Positions 36,215-44,682 of a stretch of DNA of 64,000 nucleotides are shown here, in pieces (within the stretch, counting starts at the first letter, position 1; each line of letters starts with the position of its first letter). Source of the stretch: Heliomarina sp018223035 (GTDB taxonomy: Bacteria; Pseudomonadota; Alphaproteobacteria; Rhodobacterales; Rhodobacteraceae). The stretch lies in the NCBI GenBank assembly GCA_018223035.1, contig JAAEZD010000023.1, positions 15,844 to 79,843 of the forward strand, read 5' to 3'. The notes below the pieces were generated by a model. That model was not told the DNA's origin, made no database searches, and saw only the letters and a program-made list of their open reading frames with translations. Made by a program: the position numbers and the translations under genes.

Positions 36215-36559
36215 CTCGTCATGCGCCGCAAGACTGTCTTGCGGCGCTTGTTCCCGGTCGAACATCCCGTAGTCGCGGATCACATGGGCCACCCGCAGCC
36301 GGTAGTCCGAGAACACGCCCTTGCGCCCGCGGGATTGGGCGGCCCGGTGCCGGGTCAGGCTGCGCCATTCCTGCACCGCCTCTTCGTCGCGAAAGAACGA
36401 AATCGACAATAGCTTGCCCGGGTTGGTCAGGCTCTGGAACCGCTCGACCGAGATAAACCCGTCGATCTGCTCGACCAGCGGGCGCATGCTCGCGGCGATA
36501 TCAAGGTATTCCTCCTTGCGGCCCTCGGCGGGTTCGACTTCGAAAATGATGGCGATCAT
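36209..36559 (-). CDS. Antibiotic biosynthesis monooxygenase (ABM)-fold protein
   Basis: From ATG 36559 (GGAGACC upstream) a 116-residue protein starting MIAIIFEVEPAEGRKEEYL, with QIDGFISVERFQSLTNPGKLL in the middle and a W-rich RHRA stretch. This is the dimeric alpha+beta barrel of ABM-type heme or quinone monooxygenases. It is translationally coupled to the upstream NIPSNAP gene by a 4-bp overlap, and converges with fadH. Substrate unknown. Confidence 0.8.
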   Translation of the reverse strand: MIAIIFEVEPAEGRKEEYLDIAASMRPLVEQIDGFISVERFQSLTNPGKLLSISFFRDEEAVQEWRSLTRHRAAQSRGRKGVFSDYRLRVAHVIRDYGMFDREQAPQDSLAAHDEL

Positions 36560-36879
36560 GCAGGGTCTCCATGTGGGGCCGAGGCCAGTTTCAACCATGT
36601 CCGGTCCTCGCGCAGCAAAAACCGTTCGCGCTGCGCGAATTCGTAATTTTCGCGCCCCAGCGGATCGGCGGCCAGCCGGGCGCGGTAGGCTTCGTAATCA
36701 GACAGGCTTTTGACGTTATAGATGCCATAGGCCAGTGTCGAAGAGCCCTCGTGCGGAGCATAATAGCCGATAAGATCGGCACCGCAGCGCGGAATCGCCT
36801 GCCCCCAGTTCCGCGCATATTGTTCGAACTGCGCCTTTTTCACCGGGTCGACCTGATAGCGGATGATACATGTCAGCAT
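36556..36879 (-). CDS. NIPSNAP family protein
   Basis: A 107-residue protein of the NIPSNAP alpha/beta barrel group: MLTCIIRYQVDPVKKAQFEQ, then YYAPHEGSSTLAYGIYNVKSL (about 39-59) and the conserved SLSDYEAYR. These are related to the ABM fold of the next gene and may form a dimer or mixed assembly with it. The two genes overlap by 4 bp (ATGA). The divergent ArsR gene begins 72 bp away and probably controls this pair. Confidence 0.85.
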   Translation of the reverse strand: MLTCIIRYQVDPVKKAQFEQYARNWGQAIPRCGADLIGYYAPHEGSSTLAYGIYNVKSLSDYEAYRARLAADPLGRENYEFAQRERFLLREDRTWLKLASAPHGDPA

Positions 36880-36931
36880 AGTGGTTTCCTTCCCTTGCTT
36901 GCCGCTGACTAGCATCTGGATTGTTCGCAAC

Positions 36932-36951
36932 GCTTCGATTAGCGTCGAAGC
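36932..36951. promoter_or_regulatory. Inverted-repeat operator at ArsR start
   Basis: A perfect 7-bp inverted repeat GCTTCGA / TCGAAGC with a 6-base spacer ends one base before the ATG of the ArsR gene. It lies between the divergent ArsR and NIPSNAP promoters, so it is a likely binding site of this regulator. Confidence 0.65.
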
Positions 36952-37629
36952 ATGAAAGACGGCCCCAATATCGCGACTCTCGCCTCGCTGATCGGCGATC
37001 CGGCCCGCGCCAATATCCTGACCGCGCTGATGTCGGGGAAGGCGCTGACCGCGAGCGAACTCGCGCATGAGGCCGGGGTCACAGCCCAGACGGCAAGTTC
37101 GCACCTGCGCAAGCTGGAAGACGGCTCACTGATCGCGCGTCGCCAGCAGGGACGGCACCGCTATTTCACCCTCTCCGGGGATGAGGTCGCCCGGGCGCTT
37201 GAAGGTCTGATGGGCCTTGCCGCCACGCAAGGTCAATTGCGCACGCGTACCGGCCCGAAAGATCAGGAACTGCGCACCGCGCGTGTCTGCTACAACCACA
37301 TGGCCGGTGAGATGGGCGTCCGGCTTTACCGCTCCATGCAGGATCGCGGCGCCTTCCGGACCAGCCATTCCGGTCTGGACCTGACACCTGAGGGGTATGA
37401 TTTCGTGCGCGACCTGGGCCTCGACCCCGATGCGCTGCCGCCCAGCCGCGCGCCTCTTTGCCGCGAATGCCTCGACTGGTCGATGCGCCAGTCGCATCTG
37501 GCCGGACGGCTCGGGCGTGCGCTCTTGTCCCGGTTCGAAGACCTCGGCTGGGTCGCCCGTGTCCCCGACAGCCGAATCCTCCGCGTTTCCAGACGCGGCG
37601 AAAAAGAGTTTGACAGGATTCTGGGCTGA
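36952..37629 (+). CDS. ArsR family transcriptional regulator
   Basis: A 225-residue ArsR/SmtB-type winged helix at about 8-80: IGDPARANILTALMSGKALT and VTAQTASSHLRKLEDGSLI, with ARRQQGRHRYF as the wing. The remaining 145 residues form an additional C-terminal domain with CRECLDWS (434-437 region of the gene's end), unusual in length for ArsR. No canonical metal-binding CxC is seen in helix 3. The ATG follows directly on an inverted repeat and has no ribosome-binding site, which suggests a leaderless mRNA. Regulates the divergent NIPSNAP-ABM pair, by inference. Confidence 0.85.
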   Translation: MKDGPNIATLASLIGDPARANILTALMSGKALTASELAHEAGVTAQTASSHLRKLEDGSLIARRQQGRHRYFTLSGDEVARALEGLMGLAATQGQLRTRTGPKDQELRTARVCYNHMAGEMGVRLYRSMQDRGAFRTSHSGLDLTPEGYDFVRDLGLDPDALPPSRAPLCRECLDWSMRQSHLAGRLGRALLSRFEDLGWVARVPDSRILRVSRRGEKEFDRILG

Positions 37630-37823
37630 CACACGCCTCTTCAACCGCTGACAAAAGCGTTTAAAATTCAATTAAAACATGGTACTAAAGGGAGATCGCC
37701 CTGTTTCCATGCCATGAACGATCCACACAAAACCGCGATATTATCTCAGACGTGCCGCGTTCTTGCCAAGATTGGTGGCGATAGACTGTTTCCAGAACGA
37801 TAGAAATCACCAAGGAATAGTCG

Positions 37824-38729
37824 ATGGACCGTCTCACCGAAATGGAAGCCTTCGCCAATGTGGTAGATCAGGGCGGCTTCACGGATGCGGCCAAGAAAAT
37901 GGGCATCTCCAAATCAGCCGTTTCCAAGCACGTTTCGAGCCTTGAGGCACGGCTGGGCGCACGCCTGCTGAACCGGACCACCCGCCGCGTCAGCCCGACC
38001 GAGATCGGCCTTGCCTATTACGACCGTGCCCGCCGCGTGCTGAACGATGCAGGCGAAGCGGATGCGCTGGTCACCTCGATGCAATCGGCCCCCTCGGGCT
38101 TGCTGCGCATTTCGGTCGCAACGGATTTCGGCGTCAATCATCTCTCGCCGGTGCTCAGCGAATTCCTATCTGATTTCCCCGAGATCACCGTCAACATGGT
38201 GCTGAACAACCGGTATGTCGAACTGATTTCCGAAGGCTTCGACATGGCAGTGCGGATCGGTGAGCTGGAAGACAGCACCCTGCGCGCGCGCAAGCTGACG
38301 GAAACCACCAAGGCAATGATCGCATCGCCCGCCTATTTCCAGAAATACGGCTATCCGCAGAAGATCGACGACCTGAACGAACACAAGCTCCTGCATTATT
38401 CCAACCAGTCGAGCGGCAACGTCTGGAAACTGACCGCCCCGTCGGGTGAAAAGCGTCAAGTCCGAACCGCCGGCTGGCTAAGTGTTAACGACGGCCAGTC
38501 GCTGCTCAACGCCGCGATCTCGGGCCTTGGCATCGCCTTCCTGCCCAGCTTTCTCTTTGCCGACGCGATGGAAAAAGGGCTGGTCGAATACGCGATGCCC
38601 AGCCTTCCGGTCGAGACGCAAGGCATCTATGCCGTTTACCCGCCGGGCCGGTTCACCCAGCCCAAGGTTCGCGCCTTTATCGACTTTCTGGTCAACGCCT
38701 TTGCAGAAAAAGGTCCCTCGGACTGGTAA
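37824..38729 (+). CDS. LysR family transcriptional regulator
   Basis: A 301-residue LysR protein: winged helix at 1-60 (MDRLTEMEAFANVVDQGGFT with KKMGISKSAVSKHVSSLEARL as the recognition region), then the LysR substrate domain from about 90 to 290 (PSGLLRISVATDFGVNHL, MVLNNRYVELISEGFDMAVR). It belongs to the CrgA/AaeR-like subgroup. AAGGA is the ribosome-binding site. No divergent partner; the target is not apparent. Confidence 0.93.
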   Translation: MDRLTEMEAFANVVDQGGFTDAAKKMGISKSAVSKHVSSLEARLGARLLNRTTRRVSPTEIGLAYYDRARRVLNDAGEADALVTSMQSAPSGLLRISVATDFGVNHLSPVLSEFLSDFPEITVNMVLNNRYVELISEGFDMAVRIGELEDSTLRARKLTETTKAMIASPAYFQKYGYPQKIDDLNEHKLLHYSNQSSGNVWKLTAPSGEKRQVRTAGWLSVNDGQSLLNAAISGLGIAFLPSFLFADAMEKGLVEYAMPSLPVETQGIYAVYPPGRFTQPKVRAFIDFLVNAFAEKGPSDW

Positions 38730-38764
38730 CCCAACTCTCGTTGCTTCCCTTGGCAACCAAACTC

Positions 38765-38793
38765 CCCCGCGCCCCCTCCGCGCGGGGTTTTTT
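38765..38793 (+). terminator. Intrinsic terminator of the LysR gene
   Basis: An 8-bp GC stem (CCCCGCGC / GCGCGGGG, 7-base loop) is followed by six T (38788-38793), 35 bp past the LysR stop. Strong Rho-independent terminator. Confidence 0.92.
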
Positions 38794-38891
38794 CTTTGGG
38801 GTGTCCGCGAAATGTGTTGGTCGGGTACGCGGGACAAATCGACCGTTCCTCACGGGCAGCCAAGTGTCAGCAAAGCGGAGAATTGAGAAGT

Positions 38892-39317
38892 TCACGCTTC
38901 TTGTTCTGACCATTGTGCGGCTGTCTCGCGAACATCATCGGGGATTTCCGCCGCTCTCCGCGTCTCAAGGCTCAGCAGCACGCACTTAAAGACTGTCTCG
39001 AAAGCGACGGTATCGCCTACTGACCTGATCAGCCGATGCCGGAACGTCATGGATTTAGAGCCAATCTCCATGACAGAAGTCTCCAACCTTATCGCATCGC
39101 CTGCCGCCAGTTCAGAACGAAAGTCGCTTTGAGCATTTACGACGGCGAAAGAAAGTCGTCGACCGTCTCGCATATCATTTGCTGTCAGTCCCATTTCCGA
39201 CTGAATTGCAAAAACACCATCGGAACATGCTGCAAAGTACCGGGACACGTTCATATGGCCGAGGAAATCGCAATCAGACGGATCAACCACAGAACGGAAT
39301 GAAATCATCGCTGGCAT
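38892..39317 (-). CDS. Acyl-CoA thioesterase family (hotdog) protein
   Basis: A 141-residue hotdog-fold protein starting MPAMISFRSVVDPSDCDFLG, where DCDFLGHMNVSRYFAACSDG is the 4HBT-type active region (D15/D17, H21). The last third, KSMTFRHRLIRSVGDTVAFE, is the beta-sheet pair of the fold. It hydrolyses a short or branched acyl-CoA. It stands alone between a LysR gene and a gene-poor segment. GGGAG upstream of the ATG. Confidence 0.85.
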   Translation of the reverse strand: MPAMISFRSVVDPSDCDFLGHMNVSRYFAACSDGVFAIQSEMGLTANDMRDGRRLSFAVVNAQSDFRSELAAGDAIRLETSVMEIGSKSMTFRHRLIRSVGDTVAFETVFKCVLLSLETRRAAEIPDDVRETAAQWSEQEA

Positions 39318-39547
39318 AAGTATGCTCCCAAAAGTTGTTCAGGGATTATACACCCTGAATGCTCCTCGCAGAAGTCAGCTACAGGTAGGGTGCTGCCTTT
39401 CGGCCAAACTGCAGTTTTCAGCGCTTTGGGCTCCAAGCCGACCTTCACCCAATTCGTCCAGTGCAGATAAAATAATTCACCAACGCGGTTTGAGGACACG
39501 CTCTATTCTTTCCGGGACATCAAGCCGCTTGGCCTCTGGATGCCCCC

Positions 39548-41080
39548 CTAGAAAAGGTGCTCCAGCAGAACCGCGAGGGCCGCACCACCGACACCGGCGC
39601 AGACAGCCACCAAGGCCAGCATCCTGCGGCTCAGCTTGCGTTCGGGCGCTGGCGGTTCCGCCTGTGCAATCAGCGCGTTCTGCACCAGTCCCGGCAGGCG
39701 CGGACCGAACCGCGCCAGCACCAGCGCCGCTTTGCCAAGGTCCGACAACACCGCTTTCGGGCCGATGGAATCCTTGATGTAATCCTCGACCACCGGCCGC
39801 GCGACTTCCCAGATGTTGATGTTCGGGTTCAGCGAGCGCGCCACGCCCTCGACCACCACCATCGTGCGCTGCAGCAGGATCAGTTCGGTCCGGGTTTCCA
39901 TGCCGAACCGCTCGGTCACCTCGAAAAGATAGGTCAGCAACCGGCCCATCGAGATATGCGAGGCATCCATGCCAAAAATCGGCTCGCCCACTGCACGCAG
40001 GGCACGGGCGAATTCATCGACATCCTGATCGGCGGGCACGTAACCCGCTTCGAAATGCACCTCGGCCACACGCTTGTAATCGCGCCGGATGAAACCGAAC
40101 AGGATCTCGGCATAGACCCGGCGGGTGTATTCATCGATATGGCCCATGATGCCGAAATCATAGGTGATGATATCGCCATTGGGTGCGACCTTGAGGTTCC
40201 CCTGATGCATGTCGCCGTGAAAGAACCCGTCGCGCAAGGCGTGCAGCAGGAACAGGCGCAGCAGCCGTTCGCCCAGATCGCGCCGGTCATGTCCGGCCGC
40301 ATCCAGCGCGTCATTGTCGCCAAGCGGCACCCCTTCGGCCCAGCCCAGCGTCATCACCCGACGGCTTGAGAAATTCCACTTGATCGAGGGAAGCTGAAAG
40401 CCCGGGTCGTCCTTGGTATTGGCCGCGTATTCCGAAGCTGCCGCGCTTTCGAGCCGCAGGTCAAGTTCGCCCCGCACGACGCCGTCGAAATGCTCGACCA
40501 CCTCCATGGGACGCAGCCGCCGCGCGCCCGGCGCGAAAAGCTCGACCATGCGCGCGGCAAAGTAAAACGCGTCCACATCCTTGCGAAAGGCACGCTCGAT
40601 ATTCGGGCGCAGCACCTTGACCGCGACCTTCTCGCCCGTGTCCGCCAGCCGTGCCTGATGCACCTGCGCGATCGAGGCTGCGGCGATGGGCTCGGAGAAT
40701 TCGGAAAAGATCTCGTCAACCGACATGCCCAGCTCGCTTTCGATCTGGGCGCGGGATTCGGCCATCTCAAAGGGAGGCAGCTTGTCCTGCAGGACGCGCA
40801 GCTGCACCGCAAGGTCATTGCCCACCAGATCGGGCCGCGTCGACAGGATCTGGCCGAACTTGATATAGGCCGGGCCCAGCGCGGTCAGCGCGCGGGTCGC
40901 GGGCGGCATCGACGGGTCGCCCTTGTAGCCCAGCCACATGAAAGGTTTGCCCAGCGTGCGCGCGGCAACGCGCAGCATGGGCGGCGCGTCATAGGCATCG
41001 AGGATCACGCCCATCGCGCCGGTACGCTCCATCGTGGCGCCGGTACGGATCAGGCGGATGATATTATGCGGACCGCGCAT
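39548..41080 (-). CDS. ubiB: Ubiquinone biosynthesis protein UbiB
   Basis: A 510-residue ABC1/ADCK atypical kinase-like protein. The KxGQ motif is PAYIKFGQILSTRPDL (about 70-86); the kinase-like domain includes HGDMHQGNLKVAPNGDIITYDFG near 284-308, with the C-terminal part ending in two hydrophobic helices (about 420-450 and 480-510). It supports coenzyme Q synthesis in the inner membrane. It lies 28 bp after ubiE on the same strand, an ubiquinone operon. Confidence 0.95.
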   Translation of the reverse strand: MRGPHNIIRLIRTGATMERTGAMGVILDAYDAPPMLRVAARTLGKPFMWLGYKGDPSMPPATRALTALGPAYIKFGQILSTRPDLVGNDLAVQLRVLQDKLPPFEMAESRAQIESELGMSVDEIFSEFSEPIAAASIAQVHQARLADTGEKVAVKVLRPNIERAFRKDVDAFYFAARMVELFAPGARRLRPMEVVEHFDGVVRGELDLRLESAAASEYAANTKDDPGFQLPSIKWNFSSRRVMTLGWAEGVPLGDNDALDAAGHDRRDLGERLLRLFLLHALRDGFFHGDMHQGNLKVAPNGDIITYDFGIMGHIDEYTRRVYAEILFGFIRRDYKRVAEVHFEAGYVPADQDVDEFARALRAVGEPIFGMDASHISMGRLLTYLFEVTERFGMETRTELILLQRTMVVVEGVARSLNPNINIWEVARPVVEDYIKDSIGPKAVLSDLGKAALVLARFGPRLPGLVQNALIAQAEPPAPERKLSRRMLALVAVCAGVGGAALAVLLEHLF

Positions 41081-41108
41081 CAGGCAGCCACCAGCTCAGC
41101 CAGACCCA

Positions 41109-41861
41109 TCAGATCTTCCACCCCGAATGCAGCGCCGCGATTCCCATGCTCAGGTTCCGGTATTTCGCCTGTTCAAAGCCCGCCAACCGGACCATCGACA
41201 GGAACGTCTCCTGATCGGGAAAGTTGCGGATCGATTCGACGAGATACTGATAGCTGTCGCGATCCCCGGCAATCATCTGTCCCATGCGCGGGATGACGTT
41301 AAAGCTGTAGAGGTCATAGAGCTTTTGCAGCCCGTCGTTCGGCAACTGGCTGAATTCCAGCACCATCAGCCGTCCACCCGGTTTCAGCACGCGGAACGCC
41401 TCGTTCAGCGCCTCCTGCGGGCGGGTCACGTTCCGGATGCCGAAGCTGATCGTGTAGACGTCAAAGGTGTTGTTCTCGAATGGCAGCGCCATCGCGTCGC
41501 CCACCACCCAGTCAAGGCTGTCCGCCATGCTCGCGGCCTCGGCGCGTTTGCGCCCTTCCACCAGCATCGGCTCGGTCAGGTCCAGCACCGTGGCATGACC
41601 ATACCCGGCCCGCTTGAGAAATCGGAAGGATATATCGCCCGTACCGCCCGCCACGTCGAGCAGCCGCTGGCCGGGGCGCGGGGCGAGCCAATCCATCATC
41701 GCGTCTTTCCAGACCCGGTGGATGCCAACGCTCATCACGTCATTCATGATGTCGTATTTGCTGGCGACCGAGTTGAAGACGCCCTGCACCCGCCCGGCCT
41801 TGTCGCCCTCGGGGATGGTCTCGCGTCCGAAATGGGTGGTTTTGTCGGTTTCGTCTGTCAT
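41109..41861 (-). CDS. ubiE: Ubiquinone/menaquinone C-methyltransferase UbiE
   Basis: From ATG 41861 the product has 250 residues, the usual length. UbiE signatures: VFNSVASKYDIMNDVMSVGI near the N-terminus, the SAM site LLDVAGGTGDISFRFL (about 65-80), and FGIRNVTRPQEALNEAFRVL plus GGRLMVLEFSQL further on. It C-methylates the quinone ring in ubiquinone synthesis. Divergent from mutM; co-directional with ubiB. Confidence 0.96.
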   Translation of the reverse strand: MTDETDKTTHFGRETIPEGDKAGRVQGVFNSVASKYDIMNDVMSVGIHRVWKDAMMDWLAPRPGQRLLDVAGGTGDISFRFLKRAGYGHATVLDLTEPMLVEGRKRAEAASMADSLDWVVGDAMALPFENNTFDVYTISFGIRNVTRPQEALNEAFRVLKPGGRLMVLEFSQLPNDGLQKLYDLYSFNVIPRMGQMIAGDRDSYQYLVESIRNFPDQETFLSMVRLAGFEQAKYRNLSMGIAALHSGWKI

Positions 41862-41947
41862 GGGTCTTGCCGCCGCTAAAGTTTGGCCCTTGTTATAGGG
41901 CGTTGCCGGGCGGCACAATGCGCCCCCTTGCCAGAAGAAAGAGCACC

Positions 41948-42799
41948 ATGCCCGAATTGCCAGAGGTAGAGACAGTCCGTCGCGGCCTTGCCCCCGTGAT
42001 GGAGGGCGAAATCATCGCCCGCGCCGAGGTCAACCGGCCGGACCTGCGCTGGCCGTTCCCGCCGGATATGGCGGTGCGGCTGTCGGGCAAACGCGTCGAA
42101 CGGCTGCGGCGGCGGTCGAAATACATCCTTGCCGACCTCAGTTCGGGCGAGACGCTATTGGTGCACTTGGGCATGTCGGGTCGGATGATGGTGTCGGGCG
42201 ATCCGCTGGGCCGGTTCGTGCATGAACACCCGATGCCGGAAAAACACGACCATGTGGTGCTGCATATGGACAATGGCGCGCGCATTACCTTCAACGACCC
42301 GCGCCGCTTTGGCGCGATGGATCTGATGGACACCGCCAGCGCCGATTCCCACAAGCTGCTCGCCGTGCTCGGGCCCGAACCGCTGGGCAACGATTTCCAC
42401 GAAGCGCATCTGATCAGGGCGTTTCACGGGCGCAACACCCCGGTCAAATCGGCCTTGCTCGACCAGCGCATCGTCGCGGGACTTGGCAATATCTATGTCT
42501 GCGAGGCGCTTTTCCGTGCCGGAATTTCACCCCGCAGAAAAGCCGGTAAAATTTCAGCCGCCCGTGTCGGCGCGCTTGTTCCGATCATCCGGCAGGTGCT
42601 CATGGATGCCATTCAGGCAGGCGGTTCCTCGCTTCGCGACTTCCGCCAAGCCGATGGAGAACTTGGATATTTTCAGCATTCCTTTGACGTCTACGGACGC
42701 GAGGGCCAGCCCTGCCGCACCCCCGATTGTCGCTCAAATGTGCAGCGAATCGTGCAATCGGGAAGATCGTCGTTCTTCTGTGCGCAATGCCAAAGATAG
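41948..42799 (+). CDS. mutM: Formamidopyrimidine-DNA glycosylase MutM (Fpg)
   Basis: A 283-residue base-excision repair enzyme that removes oxidised purines such as 8-oxoguanine and cuts the abasic site. The mature N-terminus PELPEVET has the catalytic Pro2 and Glu3. RMMV and the zinc finger CRTPDC-x17-CAQCQR at the C-terminus are as expected. An ATG at 41948 begins the conserved part; earlier starts add unrelated residues. Followed at 63 bp by the enoyl-CoA hydratase gene. Confidence 0.97.
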   Translation: MPELPEVETVRRGLAPVMEGEIIARAEVNRPDLRWPFPPDMAVRLSGKRVERLRRRSKYILADLSSGETLLVHLGMSGRMMVSGDPLGRFVHEHPMPEKHDHVVLHMDNGARITFNDPRRFGAMDLMDTASADSHKLLAVLGPEPLGNDFHEAHLIRAFHGRNTPVKSALLDQRIVAGLGNIYVCEALFRAGISPRRKAGKISAARVGALVPIIRQVLMDAIQAGGSSLRDFRQADGELGYFQHSFDVYGREGQPCRTPDCRSNVQRIVQSGRSSFFCAQCQR

Positions 42800-42862
42800 C
42801 TTGAAGTGATTGCTTCAAATGGTAAGGCTCGGTTTCACAACGGAACAATGAAAGCAAGATTC

Positions 42863-43639
42863 ATGGCCTTTGAGACGATTACCGTCGCTACAGAAGACCA
42901 CATCTGCCAAATACGCCTCAATCGCCCGGACGCCCTGAATGCGCTGAATACTCAGCTGCTGGGCGAGCTATGCGATGCACTGGAAGAGGCCGATGGCAAT
43001 GATAAGGTGCGCTGCATCGTCATAACCGGCTCGGATAAGGCATTTGCCGCCGGGGCGGATATCAAGGAGATGTCCGAGAAGAGCTTTGCGGATGTCTACA
43101 GCGAGAACCTGTTCGCCGATACCAGCGACCGAATCCTCGCGATCCGCAAGCCCATCATCGCCGCCGTCGCCGGCTATGCGCTTGGCGGCGGATGTGAACT
43201 GGCGATGGCCTGCGATTTCATCATCGCCGCCGACACTGCCAAGTTTGGCCAGCCCGAAATCAACCTCGGCGTCATCGCCGGGATCGGCGGCACCCAGCGT
43301 CTTACGCGATATGTCGGCAAGTCAAAGTCGATGGATATGAACCTCACCGGGCGTTTCATGACGGCCGAGGAAGCGGAACGCGCGAACCTGGTGAGCCGGG
43401 TCGTACCCGCCAAGAAACTGATGGAAGAGGCGATGTCCGCCGCCGACAAGATCGCGGAGAAATCGCTGCCGAGCATCCTTGCCGCCAAGGAAGCGGTCAA
43501 CCGGTCCTACGAGACCACCCTGCGCGAAGGCATCCTGTTCGAACGCCGCCTGTTCCACTCGATGTTCGCGACCGAAGATCAAAAGGAAGGCATGGGCGCT
43601 TTCCTTGAAAAGCGGCAACCGCAGTTCCGCGACAAGTAA
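42863..43639 (+). CDS. Enoyl-CoA hydratase
   Basis: A 258-residue crotonase family member, starting MAFETITVATEDHICQIRLN. The oxyanion region is GSDKAFAAGADIKEM, and the catalytic glutamates are in GCELAMACDF and FGQPEINLGVIAGIGGTQRL (E-x19-E pair). It hydrates trans-2-enoyl-CoA in fatty-acid or amino-acid beta-oxidation. Earlier in-frame starts exist at 42806 and 42848 but give atypical leaders. Confidence 0.94.
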   Translation: MAFETITVATEDHICQIRLNRPDALNALNTQLLGELCDALEEADGNDKVRCIVITGSDKAFAAGADIKEMSEKSFADVYSENLFADTSDRILAIRKPIIAAVAGYALGGGCELAMACDFIIAADTAKFGQPEINLGVIAGIGGTQRLTRYVGKSKSMDMNLTGRFMTAEEAERANLVSRVVPAKKLMEEAMSAADKIAEKSLPSILAAKEAVNRSYETTLREGILFERRLFHSMFATEDQKEGMGAFLEKRQPQFRDK

Positions 43640-43850
43640 GTGACCGGGGGCGCATCGCCGCCCCCGGCATCCGCCCGGCCTGCGCCGCGATCTTCGCGAA
43701 AATGGCTTTCCTTTCCCGTAAAACTGACCTATACGCCGCCGATACATGCGCGTGATGCCCGCTCTGGCAGGATTCGACCGGTCGATGAAAACCCGGTGTC
43801 GGGACGTTTTGCGCTTTTGATTTCAACCGTCCCGATGTGAGGGAGCCGAC

Positions 43851-44114
43851 ATGGCCAATACACCGCAGTCCAAGAAACGCGCCCGTCAGAACGAATCGCG
43901 CTTTACCGTTAACAAAGCCCGTCGTTCGCGGATTCGCACCTACCTCCGTAAAGTCGAGGAAGCGATCGCTTCCGGCGACAAGGAAGTGGCAATTGCTGCC
44001 CTTCGCGACGCCCAGCCCGAGCTGATGCGCGGCGTCACCAAGGGTGTGTTGCACAAAAACACAGCCGCCCGGAAGATGTCCCGTCTTTCGAGCCGCGTGA
44101 AAGCTCTCAGCTGA
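43851..44114 (+). CDS. rpsT: 30S ribosomal protein S20
   Basis: An 87-residue, highly basic protein starting MANTPQSKKRARQNESRF, with the S20 end KGVLHKNTAARKMSRLSSRV. It binds 16S rRNA early in 30S assembly. GAGGGAG is the ribosome-binding site. It is upstream of dnaA, the usual order near the origin. Confidence 0.98.
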   Translation: MANTPQSKKRARQNESRFTVNKARRSRIRTYLRKVEEAIASGDKEVAIAALRDAQPELMRGVTKGVLHKNTAARKMSRLSSRVKALS

Positions 44115-44160
44115 GTTGAGCGATCAACCGCTCAAGTTTTTGTGAAATATTAATGACTAT

Positions 44161-44189
44161 AAGGCGTTGCCGTCGGCAGCGCCTTTTTT
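44161..44189 (+). terminator. Intrinsic terminator of rpsT
   Basis: AAGGCGTTGCC pairs with GGCAGCGCCTT (one G-U pair, 3-base loop), and six T follow at 44184-44189. Strong terminator 46 bp past the rpsT stop. Confidence 0.9.
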
Positions 44190-44682
44190 GGTTCCGGACG
44201 GCTTCCGCCGGTTTCCATGGGGCCAAGAGATTCTCTGCCGAGAAAAGAGTGAGTCAATAACATAGTTTCGTTGCCGGTCTGCCGTCAGAATTGCTACCAC
44301 TAAGCGAGCGATTCATATGCTTGGGGGGACAGGTTGTTTCCGGACCAAGGCCCAGTCTGCAACGGGTCAAAACGCCGGAGACTCAACTGAATTGTCGGAT
44401 TTCATCCGGCTTTCTCAGTGTGTCATGAACGATGGCTGCCCATCGTTATTGTGACCCTGTCGTGTAAAATAGTGCGTCGATGATTGCACCGGTTATGACC
44501 CGTCTAGTGTTGGGCGGACGGGTTCGGTTTGCTTGTTGTCATTGCCGCAATACGACGACGACGCGCTGTCATGCTTTTGTCAGCGGTGTCCCCGCTTGTG
44601 CATGAGTCCCGCCGGTTTCTGCGCCGGTCAACAAGAGATAAGAGGTCGAATGGCCTCGAAATTTGGGATGCATGAGGCAAAG
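44190..44682 (+). promoter_or_regulatory. dnaA upstream region, possible origin, with GANTC sites
   Basis: About 490 bp between the rpsT terminator and dnaA. Five GANTC (CcrM) sites lie at 44229, 44251, 44310, 44380 and 44604, four of them within 156 bp. I see no perfect TTATNCACA DnaA box, so an origin here is only suggested by the gene order. It must carry the dnaA promoter. Confidence 0.5.

Noticed and set aside
39305..39499. A 64-codon leftward frame and a PEAKRLDVPERIERVLKPRW-like tail between the thioesterase and ubiB
   Set aside because: It overlaps the thioesterase start and has no supporting start signal. It could be a remnant of a lost gene, but there is too little to call.
44190..44532. 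oriC between rpsT and dnaA
   Set aside because: Gene order makes it plausible, but I found no perfect DnaA boxes and no clear AT-rich unwinding element by eye, so I list only the regulatory region.
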